A stretch of 37,266 nucleotides of DNA from Mycobacterium gastri (GTDB lineage: Bacteria; Actinomycetota; Actinomycetes; Mycobacteriales; Mycobacteriaceae), in the NCBI RefSeq assembly GCF_002102175.1, contig NZ_LQOX01000123.1, positions 1 to 37,266 on the forward strand, in the 5' to 3' direction. The notes under the pieces were generated by a model. That model worked only from the letters and a program-made list of their open reading frames with translations. It was not told the DNA's origin and searched no databases. The position numbers and the translations under genes were made by a program. This document shows, in pieces, positions 16,497-25,870 of the stretch; positions within the stretch are counted from its first letter, which is position 1; each line of letters opens with the position of its first letter.

Positions 16497-19400
16497 TCAG
16501 TACTCCACTTCTTGCGAGCGCCGCCGGATGGTGGTGACCTCGTCGCGCTGGTTTCCGGTGGGGCCGTGGTAGTTCAGCGCGAACGACTGTTGGGCGTAGC
16601 CCCCGATCAGGTGTGACGGTTTGATCATGATCCGGGTCAGCGCGTTGTGAATACCGCCGCGCTTGCCGGTCTTTTCGGTACGGGGCACGTCCACCGCCTT
16701 GTCCTGTGCGTGGTACATGAACACCAGGCCTTCGGGCATCCGGTGGCTGACGATCGCGCGCGCGTTAACCACACCGTTGCGGTTCGTGCATTCGATCCAG
16801 TCGTTGTCCTTGACGCCGATCTTCGCCGCGTCCACATCCGACATCCAAATCGCCTGCCCGCCACGGGAAAGCGTGAGCATGTACAAGTTGTCCTGGTATG
16901 CGGAGTGGATGGACCACTTGGAGTGCGGCGTCAGGTAGCGCACCGTAACGCCGCCGTCGCCCGCCTCGTTGCCCACAACGGGCTCGTCGAATAGCGCCGT
17001 CATGTCCAGTGGCGGACGGAAGATCGGCAACTGCTCGCCAAGTTCGCCCATCCAGTCGTGGTCGAGGTAGAAGTGTTGCCGGCCGGTCAGCGTGTGCCAT
17101 GGCTTGAGCCGCTCGGTGTTGATCGTGAACGGAGAGTACCGACGCCCGCCGGTCTCCGAGCCCGACCATTCCGGCGACGTGTTCACCGGCACCGGCCGAG
17201 ACTGTGTGTCGGCGAACGTGATTCGTCGGCCCTCGTTCTCCTTGGCGAGATCGACCAGCTCGGTGCCGGTGCGGCGTTGCAGCGCCTCGAACCCCTCGAC
17301 AGCGAGGCGACCATTCGTCGTACCGGACAGCGCCAGAATCGCCTCGGCGGCATGGGTGTCCTTGGCCAGCGACGGCCGCCCGACGGCCATGCCGCTGACC
17401 ACCGCGCCGTTGACGCCCCGCAGGTACTCGACCTCCGCCTCGGGATGCGTCGTCACGCCCTTGGTGGTCAGGCCGACGGTTTCCACCATCGGTCCCAGCG
17501 CCGCCATCTTGTCCCCGACCGCCGGGTAGTCACGTTCGACCACAACCAAGCGCGGCATCGTCTGACCCGGAACCGGTTCGCATTCGCCAGCTTTCCAGTC
17601 CAGCACTCGCCCGCCGGGCTGTGCGGTCGCATCGGCACTGTCATGCTGTAGCGGCACCGCGACGATGTCGTTGCGCTTCCCGAGGTGCTTTTCGGCGAGC
17701 CAGGAGAACCCGCGTGCGATCCGGTGGAACGCCTCGAAGTCGGTCTTGGTCTCCCACGGCGGTGAGATCGCGGGCGAGAACGCGTGGACAAACGGGTGCA
17801 TGTCGGTGCTTGACAGATCGTGCTTCTCATACCAGGTGGCGGCGGGCAAGACGATGTCGGAAAACAAGGTGGTGCTGGTATTTCGGAAGTCCAGCGACAA
17901 CAACAGGTCCAGCTTTCCGACCGGCGCCTCGTCACGCCAGCGCACCTCCTGCGGGCGCACCGCATCCTCGTCGCGTGCGGCGACGTTGGAATCGGTGCCC
18001 AGCAGGTGTTTGAGGAAGTATTCGTTGCCCTTGGCCGACGAGCCGAGCAGGTTGGACCGCCACACGGTCAGGCAGCGCGGGAAGTTCTCCGGCGCATCCG
18101 GATCCTCGCAGGCGAACTGCAGATAGCCGGACTTGAGCCCATCGACGATGTGCGCCGACGCATCCTTGCCCAGCCGGGCCGCCTCATCGGCGAGGTCGAG
18201 CGGATTGCGGTTGAACGTAGGGTAACTCGGCATCCAGCCCAGCCGGCTTGCTAGTGCGATGTTGTCGGCCGCCGTTCGGCCGGCAAACCTACCTTCGGCC
18301 AGCGGGGAGGCCATCGTCTCCGACGTGAACCGGTCGTAGCGCCACTGGTCGGTCGACAGATACCAGAACACGGTGCCTTGCATCTGGCGCGGCGGCCGCT
18401 GCCAATCCAACGCGAAAGCCAGCGTCGACCAACCCGTTACCGGTCGGCACTTCTCCTGGCCGACGTAATGCGCCCAGCCGCCGCCGTTGACCCCTTGGCA
18501 GCCGGTGAGCATCACCAACGTCAGAAATGAGCGGTAGATCTGGTCGGAGTGAAACCAGTGGTTGGTTCCCGCGCCCATCAGAATCATCGACCGGCCGCGC
18601 GAACGTTCCGCGTTGTCGGCGAATTCGCGCGCGATCCGTTCCACCGCCTGGGCGGGCACGCCGGTGATCGGCTCTTGCCACGCTGGCGTGTACGGCTGTG
18701 TCGCATCGCCGTAGCCCGTCGGCCAATCTCCGGGTAGGCCGTCGCGGTGCACGCCGTATTGCGCGAGCAGCAGATCGAAGACGGTTGTGACTCGTTGGCC
18801 AGCAATGATTCTCGTCGGCACCCCGCGCGTCAGGACGCCGGGCCGATCGCCGTCGAACCGCGGCAGTCTCACTGCGGTCATGTCGCCGTCGGCGCCGTGT
18901 AACGTGAGCAACGGGTCCACACCATTCAGGTCGAGGTTCCAGCGACCCTCGCCGGAAGCCGTGAACCGGTATCCCAGCGAGCCGTTCGGCACTACCGGGT
19001 TGAGCTGCGCGTCGAGCAGCACCGTCTTGGACGAGGAACCTTCGCCGGTGTCGCCGAGATCGGCTGCGGTGAGGAACTTTCCGGGCAGCCAGTCATCACC
19101 GCGCCGGGTCAGTGTGATCAGAAACGGCAGATCCGTGAACCGCTTCACATAGTCGGTGAAATACGGGGTCGTCCGGTCGATGAAGAACTCCTTGAGGATG
19201 ACGTGCCCCATGGACATCGCCAGCGCGGCGTCGGTACCCGGGCGTGCCGGCAGCCACTCGTCGGCGAACTTCGTATTGTCGGCGTAGTCGGGCGAGACCA
19301 CGATCACCTTTTGGCCGCGATAGCGCGCTTCGGTCATGTAGTGCGCATCGGGTGTCCGGGTGACGGGAACGTTGGAGCCCCACATGATCAGGTATCCGGC

Positions 19401-20168
19401 GTCGAACCAGTCGGCCGACTCGGGCACATCGGTCTGGTCACCGAACACCTGCGGCGAGGCCACCGGAAGATCGGCATACCAGTCGTAGAACGACAGCATC
19501 GACCCGCCCAGCAGCGAAATGAACCGGGCCCCAACGGCATGGCTGACCATTGACATCGCCGGTATCGGCGAAAAGCCGGCCACCCGATCGGGGCCGTAGC
19601 GTTTGATGGTGTGCACGTGCGCCGCCGCCGCGATCTCGGCTGCCTCCCACCACTCGGCCCGAACGAAGCCGCCCTTGCCGCGTGCCGCCTTATAGCGAGC
19701 GGACTTCACCGGATCATCGACGACGTCGGCCCAAGCCAGCACGGGGTCGTTCAGTCGCTGCTTGGCTTCCCGGTAATACTCCAGCAAGACGCCACGCACA
19801 TACGGATAACGCACCCGCGCGGGCGAATACGTGTACCAGGAGAACGAGGCGCCGCGCGGGCATCCGCGCGGCTCGTACTCCGGCTTGTCGGCGCCGACCG
19901 ACGGGTAGTCGGTCTGCTGGGACTCCCAGGTGATGACTCCGTCCTTGACATAAATCTTCCACGAACACGATCCGGTGCAGTTGACGCCGTGCGTGGAGCG
20001 GACCACCTTGTCGTGCGCCCAGCGGTCGCGGTAGAAATCGTCGGCTGAGCGGCCACCGATCTTGTGCAGGGCACGGTAATCCGCGGAGATTTCCCCGCGA
20101 TGAAAATATTTGCCAAGTCCGAGCAAGGCATCCGCGGCCGTCTGGCGATTCTGGTTCAGATCGACCAT
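16497..20168 (-). CDS. narG: Respiratory nitrate reductase alpha (catalytic) subunit NarG
   Basis: A 1223-residue molybdenum bis-MGD nitrate reductase; M. tuberculosis NarG has about 1230. The FS0 cluster ligands are His60, Cys64 and Cys68 in HGVNCTGSCSW, and Cys103 in RGCPRG. The Mo-coordinating Asp is the one in SFYDWYAD (about residue 229). WGSNVPVTRTPDAH and the C-terminal molybdopterin-binding region are intact. ATG 20168 is chosen because AGGAGG sits 4 bases before it; ATG 20183 would put this ribosome site inside the gene. It is the first gene of narGHJI-narK-nirBD-nnaR, with inverted repeats in its upstream region. It reduces nitrate to nitrite with menaquinol electrons. Confidence 0.97.
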   Translation of the reverse strand: MVDLNQNRQTAADALLGLGKYFHRGEISADYRALHKIGGRSADDFYRDRWAHDKVVRSTHGVNCTGSCSWKIYVKDGVITWESQQTDYPSVGADKPEYEPRGCPRGASFSWYTYSPARVRYPYVRGVLLEYYREAKQRLNDPVLAWADVVDDPVKSARYKAARGKGGFVRAEWWEAAEIAAAAHVHTIKRYGPDRVAGFSPIPAMSMVSHAVGARFISLLGGSMLSFYDWYADLPVASPQVFGDQTDVPESADWFDAGYLIMWGSNVPVTRTPDAHYMTEARYRGQKVIVVSPDYADNTKFADEWLPARPGTDAALAMSMGHVILKEFFIDRTTPYFTDYVKRFTDLPFLITLTRRGDDWLPGKFLTAADLGDTGEGSSSKTVLLDAQLNPVVPNGSLGYRFTASGEGRWNLDLNGVDPLLTLHGADGDMTAVRLPRFDGDRPGVLTRGVPTRIIAGQRVTTVFDLLLAQYGVHRDGLPGDWPTGYGDATQPYTPAWQEPITGVPAQAVERIAREFADNAERSRGRSMILMGAGTNHWFHSDQIYRSFLTLVMLTGCQGVNGGGWAHYVGQEKCRPVTGWSTLAFALDWQRPPRQMQGTVFWYLSTDQWRYDRFTSETMASPLAEGRFAGRTAADNIALASRLGWMPSYPTFNRNPLDLADEAARLGKDASAHIVDGLKSGYLQFACEDPDAPENFPRCLTVWRSNLLGSSAKGNEYFLKHLLGTDSNVAARDEDAVRPQEVRWRDEAPVGKLDLLLSLDFRNTSTTLFSDIVLPAATWYEKHDLSSTDMHPFVHAFSPAISPPWETKTDFEAFHRIARGFSWLAEKHLGKRNDIVAVPLQHDSADATAQPGGRVLDWKAGECEPVPGQTMPRLVVVERDYPAVGDKMAALGPMVETVGLTTKGVTTHPEAEVEYLRGVNGAVVSGMAVGRPSLAKDTHAAEAILALSGTTNGRLAVEGFEALQRRTGTELVDLAKENEGRRITFADTQSRPVPVNTSPEWSGSETGGRRYSPFTINTERLKPWHTLTGRQHFYLDHDWMGELGEQLPIFRPPLDMTALFDEPVVGNEAGDGGVTVRYLTPHSKWSIHSAYQDNLYMLTLSRGGQAIWMSDVDAAKIGVKDNDWIECTNRNGVVNARAIVSHRMPEGLVFMYHAQDKAVDVPRTEKTGKRGGIHNALTRIMIKPSHLIGGYAQQSFALNYHGPTGNQRDEVTTIRRRSQEVEY

Positions 20169-20241
20169 GGCGCCTCCTCTCATACAACGCCTATCGCCCA
20201 GTCATTCATTGAGGGTAAAGGACATTTCGAGCTGGTCAAAA

Positions 20242-20267
20242 GAACGCACCGGCACGCGGGTGCGTTC
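20242..20267. promoter_or_regulatory. Inverted repeat upstream of narG
   Basis: GAACGCACC and GGTGCGTTC are perfect 9-base arms around an 8-base centre, 74-99 bases before the narG start. It could be an operator (the HemD-like NnaR and GlnR are candidate regulators) or a leader hairpin. No known consensus was matched. Confidence 0.45.
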
Positions 20268-20281
20268 GTGCGGTTGCTTTA

Positions 20282-20306
20282 ACACTCCGGTCACATTCCG
20301 GTGTGT
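20282..20306. promoter_or_regulatory. Second inverted repeat upstream of narG
   Basis: ACACTCCGG and CCGGTGTGT pair with one mismatch around the 7-base centre TCACATT, about 15 bases beyond the first repeat. Two adjacent dyads in a promoter suggest regulator binding. The regulator is not identified. Confidence 0.35.
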
Positions 20307-20810
20307 CAGGCGTGCCGTTGTGTTGCTGATAGCTGATGAAAAGCGCAGCTGGACGACACGAGTCGTGATCCGCGACGACAACGAACCGCCTGCGCGTCAC
20401 AGCCCCGAATTGAGTATTTTTCATGCCAGAAACAATTTTTTACGCGTCCGGATACGCACGCGAAACCCTTATGACCCGATACGGCCGGGCGGCCGTGCGA
20501 GTGCATCCGCTTCGCGTAGTCAACCGCTCCGACGTACCTCCCGAAGCGGCAGATTGGCCCGCGCTGGCCCACGAGCAGCACAGTGCCCGGCTAATGCGGG
20601 GACCACTCGACGACGGCGTTCATCCCGATCCCGTCCTTCACCACGTCGACGCACAGATCGGCTCGGACGAACCCGCTCGATTGGATGCTGGGCTGCGCCG
20701 GCTGTCGAAGGTGAGAGCAGGTCAGCCGTGATCGTCGCCAAAAGTGTGCAGGTGCTACCCCCTAACAGGTCAAGTCACCGACTCCAACCGCGGGGACGGC
20801 GTCGAATCGG
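20307..20810. other. narG-nuoN intergenic region, no confident gene
   Basis: The stretch lies upstream of narG and downstream of nuoN. A plus-strand frame (20423-20731, 102 codons) and several minus-strand frames are open, but none has a convincing ribosome site or family motif. The narG promoter probably lies at its left end together with the two inverted repeats. Confidence 0.4.
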
Positions 20811-22226
20811 CTACCGCATCGGCGCCGTTGCGAACAACTCCCACAGCGGTCCCGCCGCAACGCCGATCCCGAGGCTTAGGCCGGCCGCGACCGTCGCGGT
20901 GCCTGCGGACCAACCACCGGCGGTGAAATCTTCTGCGCCCCGGGGCTTTTGGAATACGGGGACGATCCAGCGCAGGTAGTAGAACAGGCTGAGAAGGCTA
21001 TTGACGAACACCACCACGGCCAGCCAGGCTTGACCGCCGTCCCAGGCAGCCGTCGCGGTGGTGAGTTTTCCGACGAATACCGCGGTCGGTGGGGTGCCGA
21101 CCAGCCCGAGCAACGCCACCACCAACGCAGCGGCCAGCCAGGGCCGGGCTCGCGCCAGGCCCCGGTAGGCGCTGAGGTCGCGCCGGTCGGATAGTGAGGT
21201 GCTTACCGCGAAGGCGGCACTGTTGGTCAGGGTGTACCCGACCAGATAGAAGAGCAACGATGGAAGTGCTAGCTCGGTGCGGCCGACGACGGTGACCGGC
21301 ACAAGCAGATAGCCCACTTGGCTGACGGTCGACCAGCCCAGGAGTCGACGAGGATCCTGCTGGCCGTAAGCGGCCAAATTCCCCAATGTCATACTCGCGA
21401 CGGCGAATATCGCGATCAGCAACGGCCACGCCACCGTATGCGGCAGCACGCTAACCGTGCGATACAGCGCTACCAGCGCGCCGATCTTTGGCACCGTGGT
21501 CAAAAATATGGCCGCTGTCCCGCGGGCGCCTTGGGCGGCATCGGGAACCCAGAAGTGTGCGGGCACACCGCCGGCTTCGAACATCAGTCCCGCCAGTACG
21601 GCCACTACGCCGGCGGCGACCACCGCCGCCGGCGCGCCGCCGAGTCGTGCGGCGAGTTCGTCGTAGCGGGTGACCCCGGTGATCCCGTAGAGGACCGTCA
21701 GGCCCAGCATCAGCGTGATACCGAACAGTGCGCCGATCAGGTAGGTCTTCATCGCCGCCTCGGCCGCCAGGCCAGAGCGCAACAACCCGATCAGTCCGTA
21801 CAGCGGGATGCTGGCGAGCAGGTATCCGGCTGCCAGGACGAGCAGGTCTCTGGCTCCGGCCAGAACCATGATGCCGGATGTGGAGAAGAGAAGCAGCGCA
21901 TAGGTTTCGCTTTCCCGCGCCGTTCCTTTGATTTCGTCGCCGGCTATCGCCAGAACCATCAGGACCCCGACCGCGGCCGCGATTCGCGCCACACCGGTGG
22001 CGGTATCGACGGCGAAGGTGCCATCGAATGCGGTCTGATCCGAGGGCCCCATACCGACGGCCGCCACCACGATGACGCCGATAAGCGTTGCGGCTGCGAC
22101 GATCCGGGCCCACCACTGTCGTTGCCGGGGCAGAAACGATCCGCCGATCAACGCCGCCAGGCCGCCGCCGAATGTCAGCATCTCCGGCAACATCAGCAAC
22201 GGCCGCATCCCGGTCTCGGCGTTCAT
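20811..22226 (-). CDS. nuoN: Complex I-like membrane subunit NuoN
   Basis: A 471-residue antiporter-like subunit (proton-translocating transporter family) with about 14 membrane segments. Family landmarks include the central GGVPAHFWVPDAAQGA, TVPKIGALVALYR and LLGWSTVSQVGYLL. It is the last gene of the compact nuo-like operon and starts 3 bases after nuoM. In complex I it forms one proton channel of the membrane arm. The conserved channel regions look intact, so ion translocation is plausible even though the redox arm is missing here. Confidence 0.9.
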   Translation of the reverse strand: MNAETGMRPLLMLPEMLTFGGGLAALIGGSFLPRQRQWWARIVAAATLIGVIVVAAVGMGPSDQTAFDGTFAVDTATGVARIAAAVGVLMVLAIAGDEIKGTARESETYALLLFSTSGIMVLAGARDLLVLAAGYLLASIPLYGLIGLLRSGLAAEAAMKTYLIGALFGITLMLGLTVLYGITGVTRYDELAARLGGAPAAVVAAGVVAVLAGLMFEAGGVPAHFWVPDAAQGARGTAAIFLTTVPKIGALVALYRTVSVLPHTVAWPLLIAIFAVASMTLGNLAAYGQQDPRRLLGWSTVSQVGYLLVPVTVVGRTELALPSLLFYLVGYTLTNSAAFAVSTSLSDRRDLSAYRGLARARPWLAAALVVALLGLVGTPPTAVFVGKLTTATAAWDGGQAWLAVVVFVNSLLSLFYYLRWIVPVFQKPRGAEDFTAGGWSAGTATVAAGLSLGIGVAAGPLWELFATAPMR

Positions 22227-22229
22227 CTG

Positions 22230-23720
22230 CTATCTCCCGACCAGCCCGATGAGCGTTTGGGACGCCGGCTCAATCAGATCCAGCAGGGGCCTCGGAAGGA
22301 TGCCAATAAGAACTGAAAGCGTCAGAAGCGTTCCTGCCGAACCGATTTCGGATGGGTGCAGATCGACGAAGCCCTGCGAGTTGCCTTCAGTGTTGCCAGT
22401 GAAGATGCGCTGCAGAGCCCGCAGAAAAAGTGCCGCGGTGATCAGGATGCCCGGTAGTGCGATGGCGGTGAGCGGCTCCGCGGCGATGCTGCCCGTGAAA
22501 ATTTGGAATTCGGCGATGAAGCCAGAGAAGCCCGGCAATCCCAGGGAGGCGAATGCACCGACCGCAAACAGGCCAGCCAGTTTCGGGGCCGGTGCGGCCA
22601 GACCGCCGTAAGCGTCCATTTCGTAGCTGGCGGCGCGGTCGTAGAACACCCCGGCGAGCAGGAACAGCGCTCCGGTGATCAGACCGTGGCTGACCATTTG
22701 CGTGACGGCGCCGGTGACCGCCACCGCACGTGCGTGGGCGGTGCTAGCCGACAACAGGCCCGCGGCGCCGACCGCCAGCACGATGTAGCCCATGTGGTTG
22801 ACTGAGGTGTAAGCCACCATTCGCTTGAAGTCGTTCTGCGCCAACGCAACCAACGCTCCGTAGAGTACCGACACGATGCCGACGACGATGATCACCCACG
22901 CCCAGGCGCGCCAGGCCTGCGTCAGCATCGGCATCGCGATTCGCACGAAACCGTAGGTGCCCATCTTCAGCAGCACCCCGGCCAGCACCGCCGAGCCAAT
23001 GGCCGGCGCGTCGGTATGCGCCGGGGGAAGCCAAGTGTGGAACGGAACCGTCGGCGTCTTGACCGCCAGCCCAACCAGGATCGCCCCCAGGACCAGCCCA
23101 CCGGCTAGCGGACTACCGGCCAGCGGAGTGGTGGCAACCAGCTCGACCATGTCGAATGTGTGCGGATCGGCCGCAATGTACAGGCCGATGAATCCCACCA
23201 GCAGCGCCAGCGAACCCAGGAAGGTATACAGGAAAAACTTCAGCGCCGAGCGACCGGCGTCACCGTGGCCCCAGCCGGCGATCACGAAGTACATCGCCAC
23301 GATCGACAGGTCGAAGAACACGAAGAACAAGATCAGGTCCGCGGCGACGAACAGACCCAGGCTCACGGTCTGCAGAAACAGGAACAGGGCCGCCTGCGGC
23401 CGGGTCCGATCCCGGCTGCGCAACCCGTAGACCGCGCAGGCTAGGAAGATCACCGCGGTCATGACCACCAGCGGCAGTGACAAGCCGTCGATGCCGAGGT
23501 GGTAGCTGCTGTCGACTCCGGGGATCCAGCGGGCCCGTTCCTCGTAAGCCAGCCCGTTGGGTCCCGGTGCCTTGTAGCGTGCCCACACCAGCACCGTCAG
23601 CGCCAGCTCGACGGCGGTGACGGCGACCCACACCCAGCGGGCCGCGGCCTCACCCGCCCGCGGTATCACCAGCACACCGACCGCGGCGGCCAGTGGCAGA
23701 AAAACGATCAGACTGAGCAC
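22230..23720 (-). CDS. nuoM: Complex I-like membrane subunit NuoM
   Basis: A 496-residue antiporter-like subunit starting at a GTG 3 bases after the nuoL stop. It carries SSYHLGIDGLSLPLVV, the KTPTVPFHTWLPPAHTDAP motif, LLKMGTYGFVRIAMP and NDFKRMVAYTSVNHMGYI, all standard for NuoM/MrpD-type proton channels. The regions around the conserved channel lysines (KTPTVPFH and KMGTYGF) are present. It appears functional as an ion-translocating subunit. Confidence 0.94.
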   Translation of the reverse strand: MLSLIVFLPLAAAVGVLVIPRAGEAAARWVWVAVTAVELALTVLVWARYKAPGPNGLAYEERARWIPGVDSSYHLGIDGLSLPLVVMTAVIFLACAVYGLRSRDRTRPQAALFLFLQTVSLGLFVAADLILFFVFFDLSIVAMYFVIAGWGHGDAGRSALKFFLYTFLGSLALLVGFIGLYIAADPHTFDMVELVATTPLAGSPLAGGLVLGAILVGLAVKTPTVPFHTWLPPAHTDAPAIGSAVLAGVLLKMGTYGFVRIAMPMLTQAWRAWAWVIIVVGIVSVLYGALVALAQNDFKRMVAYTSVNHMGYIVLAVGAAGLLSASTAHARAVAVTGAVTQMVSHGLITGALFLLAGVFYDRAASYEMDAYGGLAAPAPKLAGLFAVGAFASLGLPGFSGFIAEFQIFTGSIAAEPLTAIALPGILITAALFLRALQRIFTGNTEGNSQGFVDLHPSEIGSAGTLLTLSVLIGILPRPLLDLIEPASQTLIGLVGR

Positions 23721-23723
23721 GTT

Positions 23724-25571
23724 TCACCTCACCGCCACGAGAAGCAGGACACCCAGCACAACCACCACCAGCGCGGCGAGGTAGTACTGGTGCAGCTGGC
23801 CGGTCTGCGGTCTGCGTGCCAGCTCCCCGAGCTGACGTGTTCGCGTCGCTATCGATTCCACCGCGGCATCGACACGGCGGTCATCGGTGCGGGCCGCCCA
23901 CCGGCCGGCGCGCAGCGATCCGGCGGCGATCCGGTCCACGGCCCGATCGAGAACGTCATCGTCGAACCGGGCCAGCGTCTGAGCCAGGCGCATGGTGGGG
24001 CGCGCGACCACCGTGTTAGCGGCCCCCTGCAGGCCAAGCCAGCCGGCGGCCCAGCGGGGCTCGGGCACCCCCCAGCGGACCACTGCGGCCACCACCAGAA
24101 GCGCCAAGAGCGCCGACGCCGCCAGTTCGGGCACCGTGGAGTGTGCGGTCAGCCCGTTATCGAGGACACGGCTCAATGTCGGCGCGATCGGCGGCAACGC
24201 CAGCATTCCTGCCACGGCGGCGCCGGCAGCTAATACAAGAAGGGGCAGCTTCGCAAAGGCGTTGAGCGCGTTGAGCTTTGGCGACATTTGATGCCCGCCC
24301 GGCGCTGACGTGCCCCACACGGCTGCGAGTATCTTCGCCGCGTAGGCCGCCGACAGCGCGGCGGCCACCATCCCTGCCGCATACAGGCCGACGGAGTGCG
24401 CCAGTGCAGCCGTCAGCACCGCGTCCTTTGTCGCCCAAAGGGATAGCGGCGCAACTCCCGCCAGAGCGGCCGCGCCGATGGTGGCGCACCAGCCGACCAG
24501 CGGCCATCGCCGGGCCACACCATGGAGCTTGTCCAGCTGTTTGGTGCCCAGCAGTGAAAGCCATGCGCCGGCGGCAAGGAACAGCCCGGCCTTGGTGAAG
24601 GCATGTGCGACCAACTGCGCGACGCCACCACTGACCGTACCGACACCGGCTGCCATCACCACGAACCCGAGCTGCGCTGCGGTGGAGGCGGCGAGTAACT
24701 GTTTGAGGTCGCGTTGGGCCACCGCGACGGCACCCAGCAGTACCGCGGTCACGGCGCCGGTCCAGGCCGCCAATTCGGCGGCCCATCCGGTGGCCGCCAG
24801 CAGCGGCTGTACGCGCAGCAGCAGGTACGCGCCCATGGCCACCATGGCCGCCGAGTGCAGTAATGCGCTGACCGGGCTGGGGCCCTCCATCGCGCGCGAA
24901 AGCCAAAACGAAAACGGCAGCTGCGCCGCCTTGCCCAAGGCGGCGATGAGCAGACCACCCGCAATGGCGTTGCGCCACAGTGTGGTTGCGTGGGGCAGAT
25001 CTGCGAGCGCGAGCCCCACGCCGCCGGCAAGTGCCGCGCCGGCGGCCAGATACAGGCCGAGATCGGCGGTACGGGTGGTAACAAAAGCGTTGAGCCCTGC
25101 CGACATTCGAAAGTCGTCACGCCACCAGAACCCGATCAGAGCATACGACGTCGCCCCCATCACCTCCCAAGCCAGCAGCAGCGCCGGCAGCGTCGCGGCG
25201 GTCGCCGTCAGTAGCGCGGCGGAAGCGAACAACAACATCAAACCGTGGAATCGGCCCGCGGCCGCGTGAATCTCGGTGGTCGCGAAGACCAAGACCAGCA
25301 GGGTCACCACCGCGACAACGGGCACCACCACCGCTGACAGGGTGTCCACGGACAGCGCGAACGGCGCACCGGCAACGAACGCGACACTCACAGCGGGTCG
25401 AGCGACCGCCACCACGATCCCCAGCACCGCCCCGGCAACTGATACCGCCACCGACATCACGCCCGCCAACCGATCGGCTCGGCGCACGATCAGCAACGAG
25501 ACGCCGCCAGCGCCCGGGACGAGGATCAGCAGCCAGAGGGCCAGCTGCGCTGGTGCACTCACCCCGCTCAT
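23724..25571 (-). CDS. nuoL: Complex I-like membrane subunit NuoL
   Basis: A 615-residue antiporter-like subunit. The frame is open further upstream, but the ATG at 25571 (MSGVSAPAQLALWLL) makes a 4-base ATGA overlap with nuoK and begins the first membrane helix. Motifs include WEVMGATSYALIGFWWRDD, KAAQLPFSFWLSRAMEGPSPVSALLH, AHAFTKAGLFLAAGAWL and WATKDAVL. The C-terminal part (about 480-615) contains an Arg-rich amphipathic stretch ending in a membrane anchor, as expected of the NuoL lateral helix region. Ion-path residues look intact. Confidence 0.93.
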   Translation of the reverse strand: MSGVSAPAQLALWLLILVPGAGGVSLLIVRRADRLAGVMSVAVSVAGAVLGIVVAVARPAVSVAFVAGAPFALSVDTLSAVVVPVVAVVTLLVLVFATTEIHAAAGRFHGLMLLFASAALLTATAATLPALLLAWEVMGATSYALIGFWWRDDFRMSAGLNAFVTTRTADLGLYLAAGAALAGGVGLALADLPHATTLWRNAIAGGLLIAALGKAAQLPFSFWLSRAMEGPSPVSALLHSAAMVAMGAYLLLRVQPLLAATGWAAELAAWTGAVTAVLLGAVAVAQRDLKQLLAASTAAQLGFVVMAAGVGTVSGGVAQLVAHAFTKAGLFLAAGAWLSLLGTKQLDKLHGVARRWPLVGWCATIGAAALAGVAPLSLWATKDAVLTAALAHSVGLYAAGMVAAALSAAYAAKILAAVWGTSAPGGHQMSPKLNALNAFAKLPLLVLAAGAAVAGMLALPPIAPTLSRVLDNGLTAHSTVPELAASALLALLVVAAVVRWGVPEPRWAAGWLGLQGAANTVVARPTMRLAQTLARFDDDVLDRAVDRIAAGSLRAGRWAARTDDRRVDAAVESIATRTRQLGELARRPQTGQLHQYYLAALVVVVLGVLLLVAVR

Positions 25572-25870
25572 CCGGACAGGTCTGCTGCCATGTCGGTCAT
25601 GTCGGCCTTGCGCTCGCGATTCAGGAGGGTGGCCACTGCGAATCCCATCGCCATCTCCACCGTCATGGCGGCGATGATCAGCAGCAGCAACACCTGTCCG
25701 GCGGGCGCGGGTGCCAGGAACCACCAAAAGCCGCCTGCGGCAAGGATAACCGCGTTGATCATTAACTCGAGTCCCATCATCACCATGACCACGACCTGCT
25801 GCGACAGCGCCCCGTAGAGACCCACGCTGAATAGTGCCGCGGCCACCAGCAGCACAGTTTGCAGCGTCAT
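25568..25870 (-). CDS. nuoK: Complex I-like membrane subunit NuoK
   Basis: A 100-residue protein with three membrane helices, MrpC-like. It carries the two conserved acidic positions of NuoK as MGLELMINAVIL and MTVEMAMGFAVATLL. It overlaps nuoJ and nuoL by 4 bases (ATGA) at each end, indicating tight translational coupling. Confidence 0.95.
   Translation of the reverse strand: MTLQTVLLVAAALFSVGLYGALSQQVVVMVMMGLELMINAVILAAGGFWWFLAPAPAGQVLLLLIIAAMTVEMAMGFAVATLLNRERKADMTDMAADLSG

Noticed and set aside
20598..20740. Minus-strand reading that ends FVRADLCVDVVKDGIGMNAVVEW and a stop
   Set aside because: It looks like a natural C-terminus but has no start, no ribosome site and no recognised family. 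It might be a gene remnant; support is too weak to annotate.
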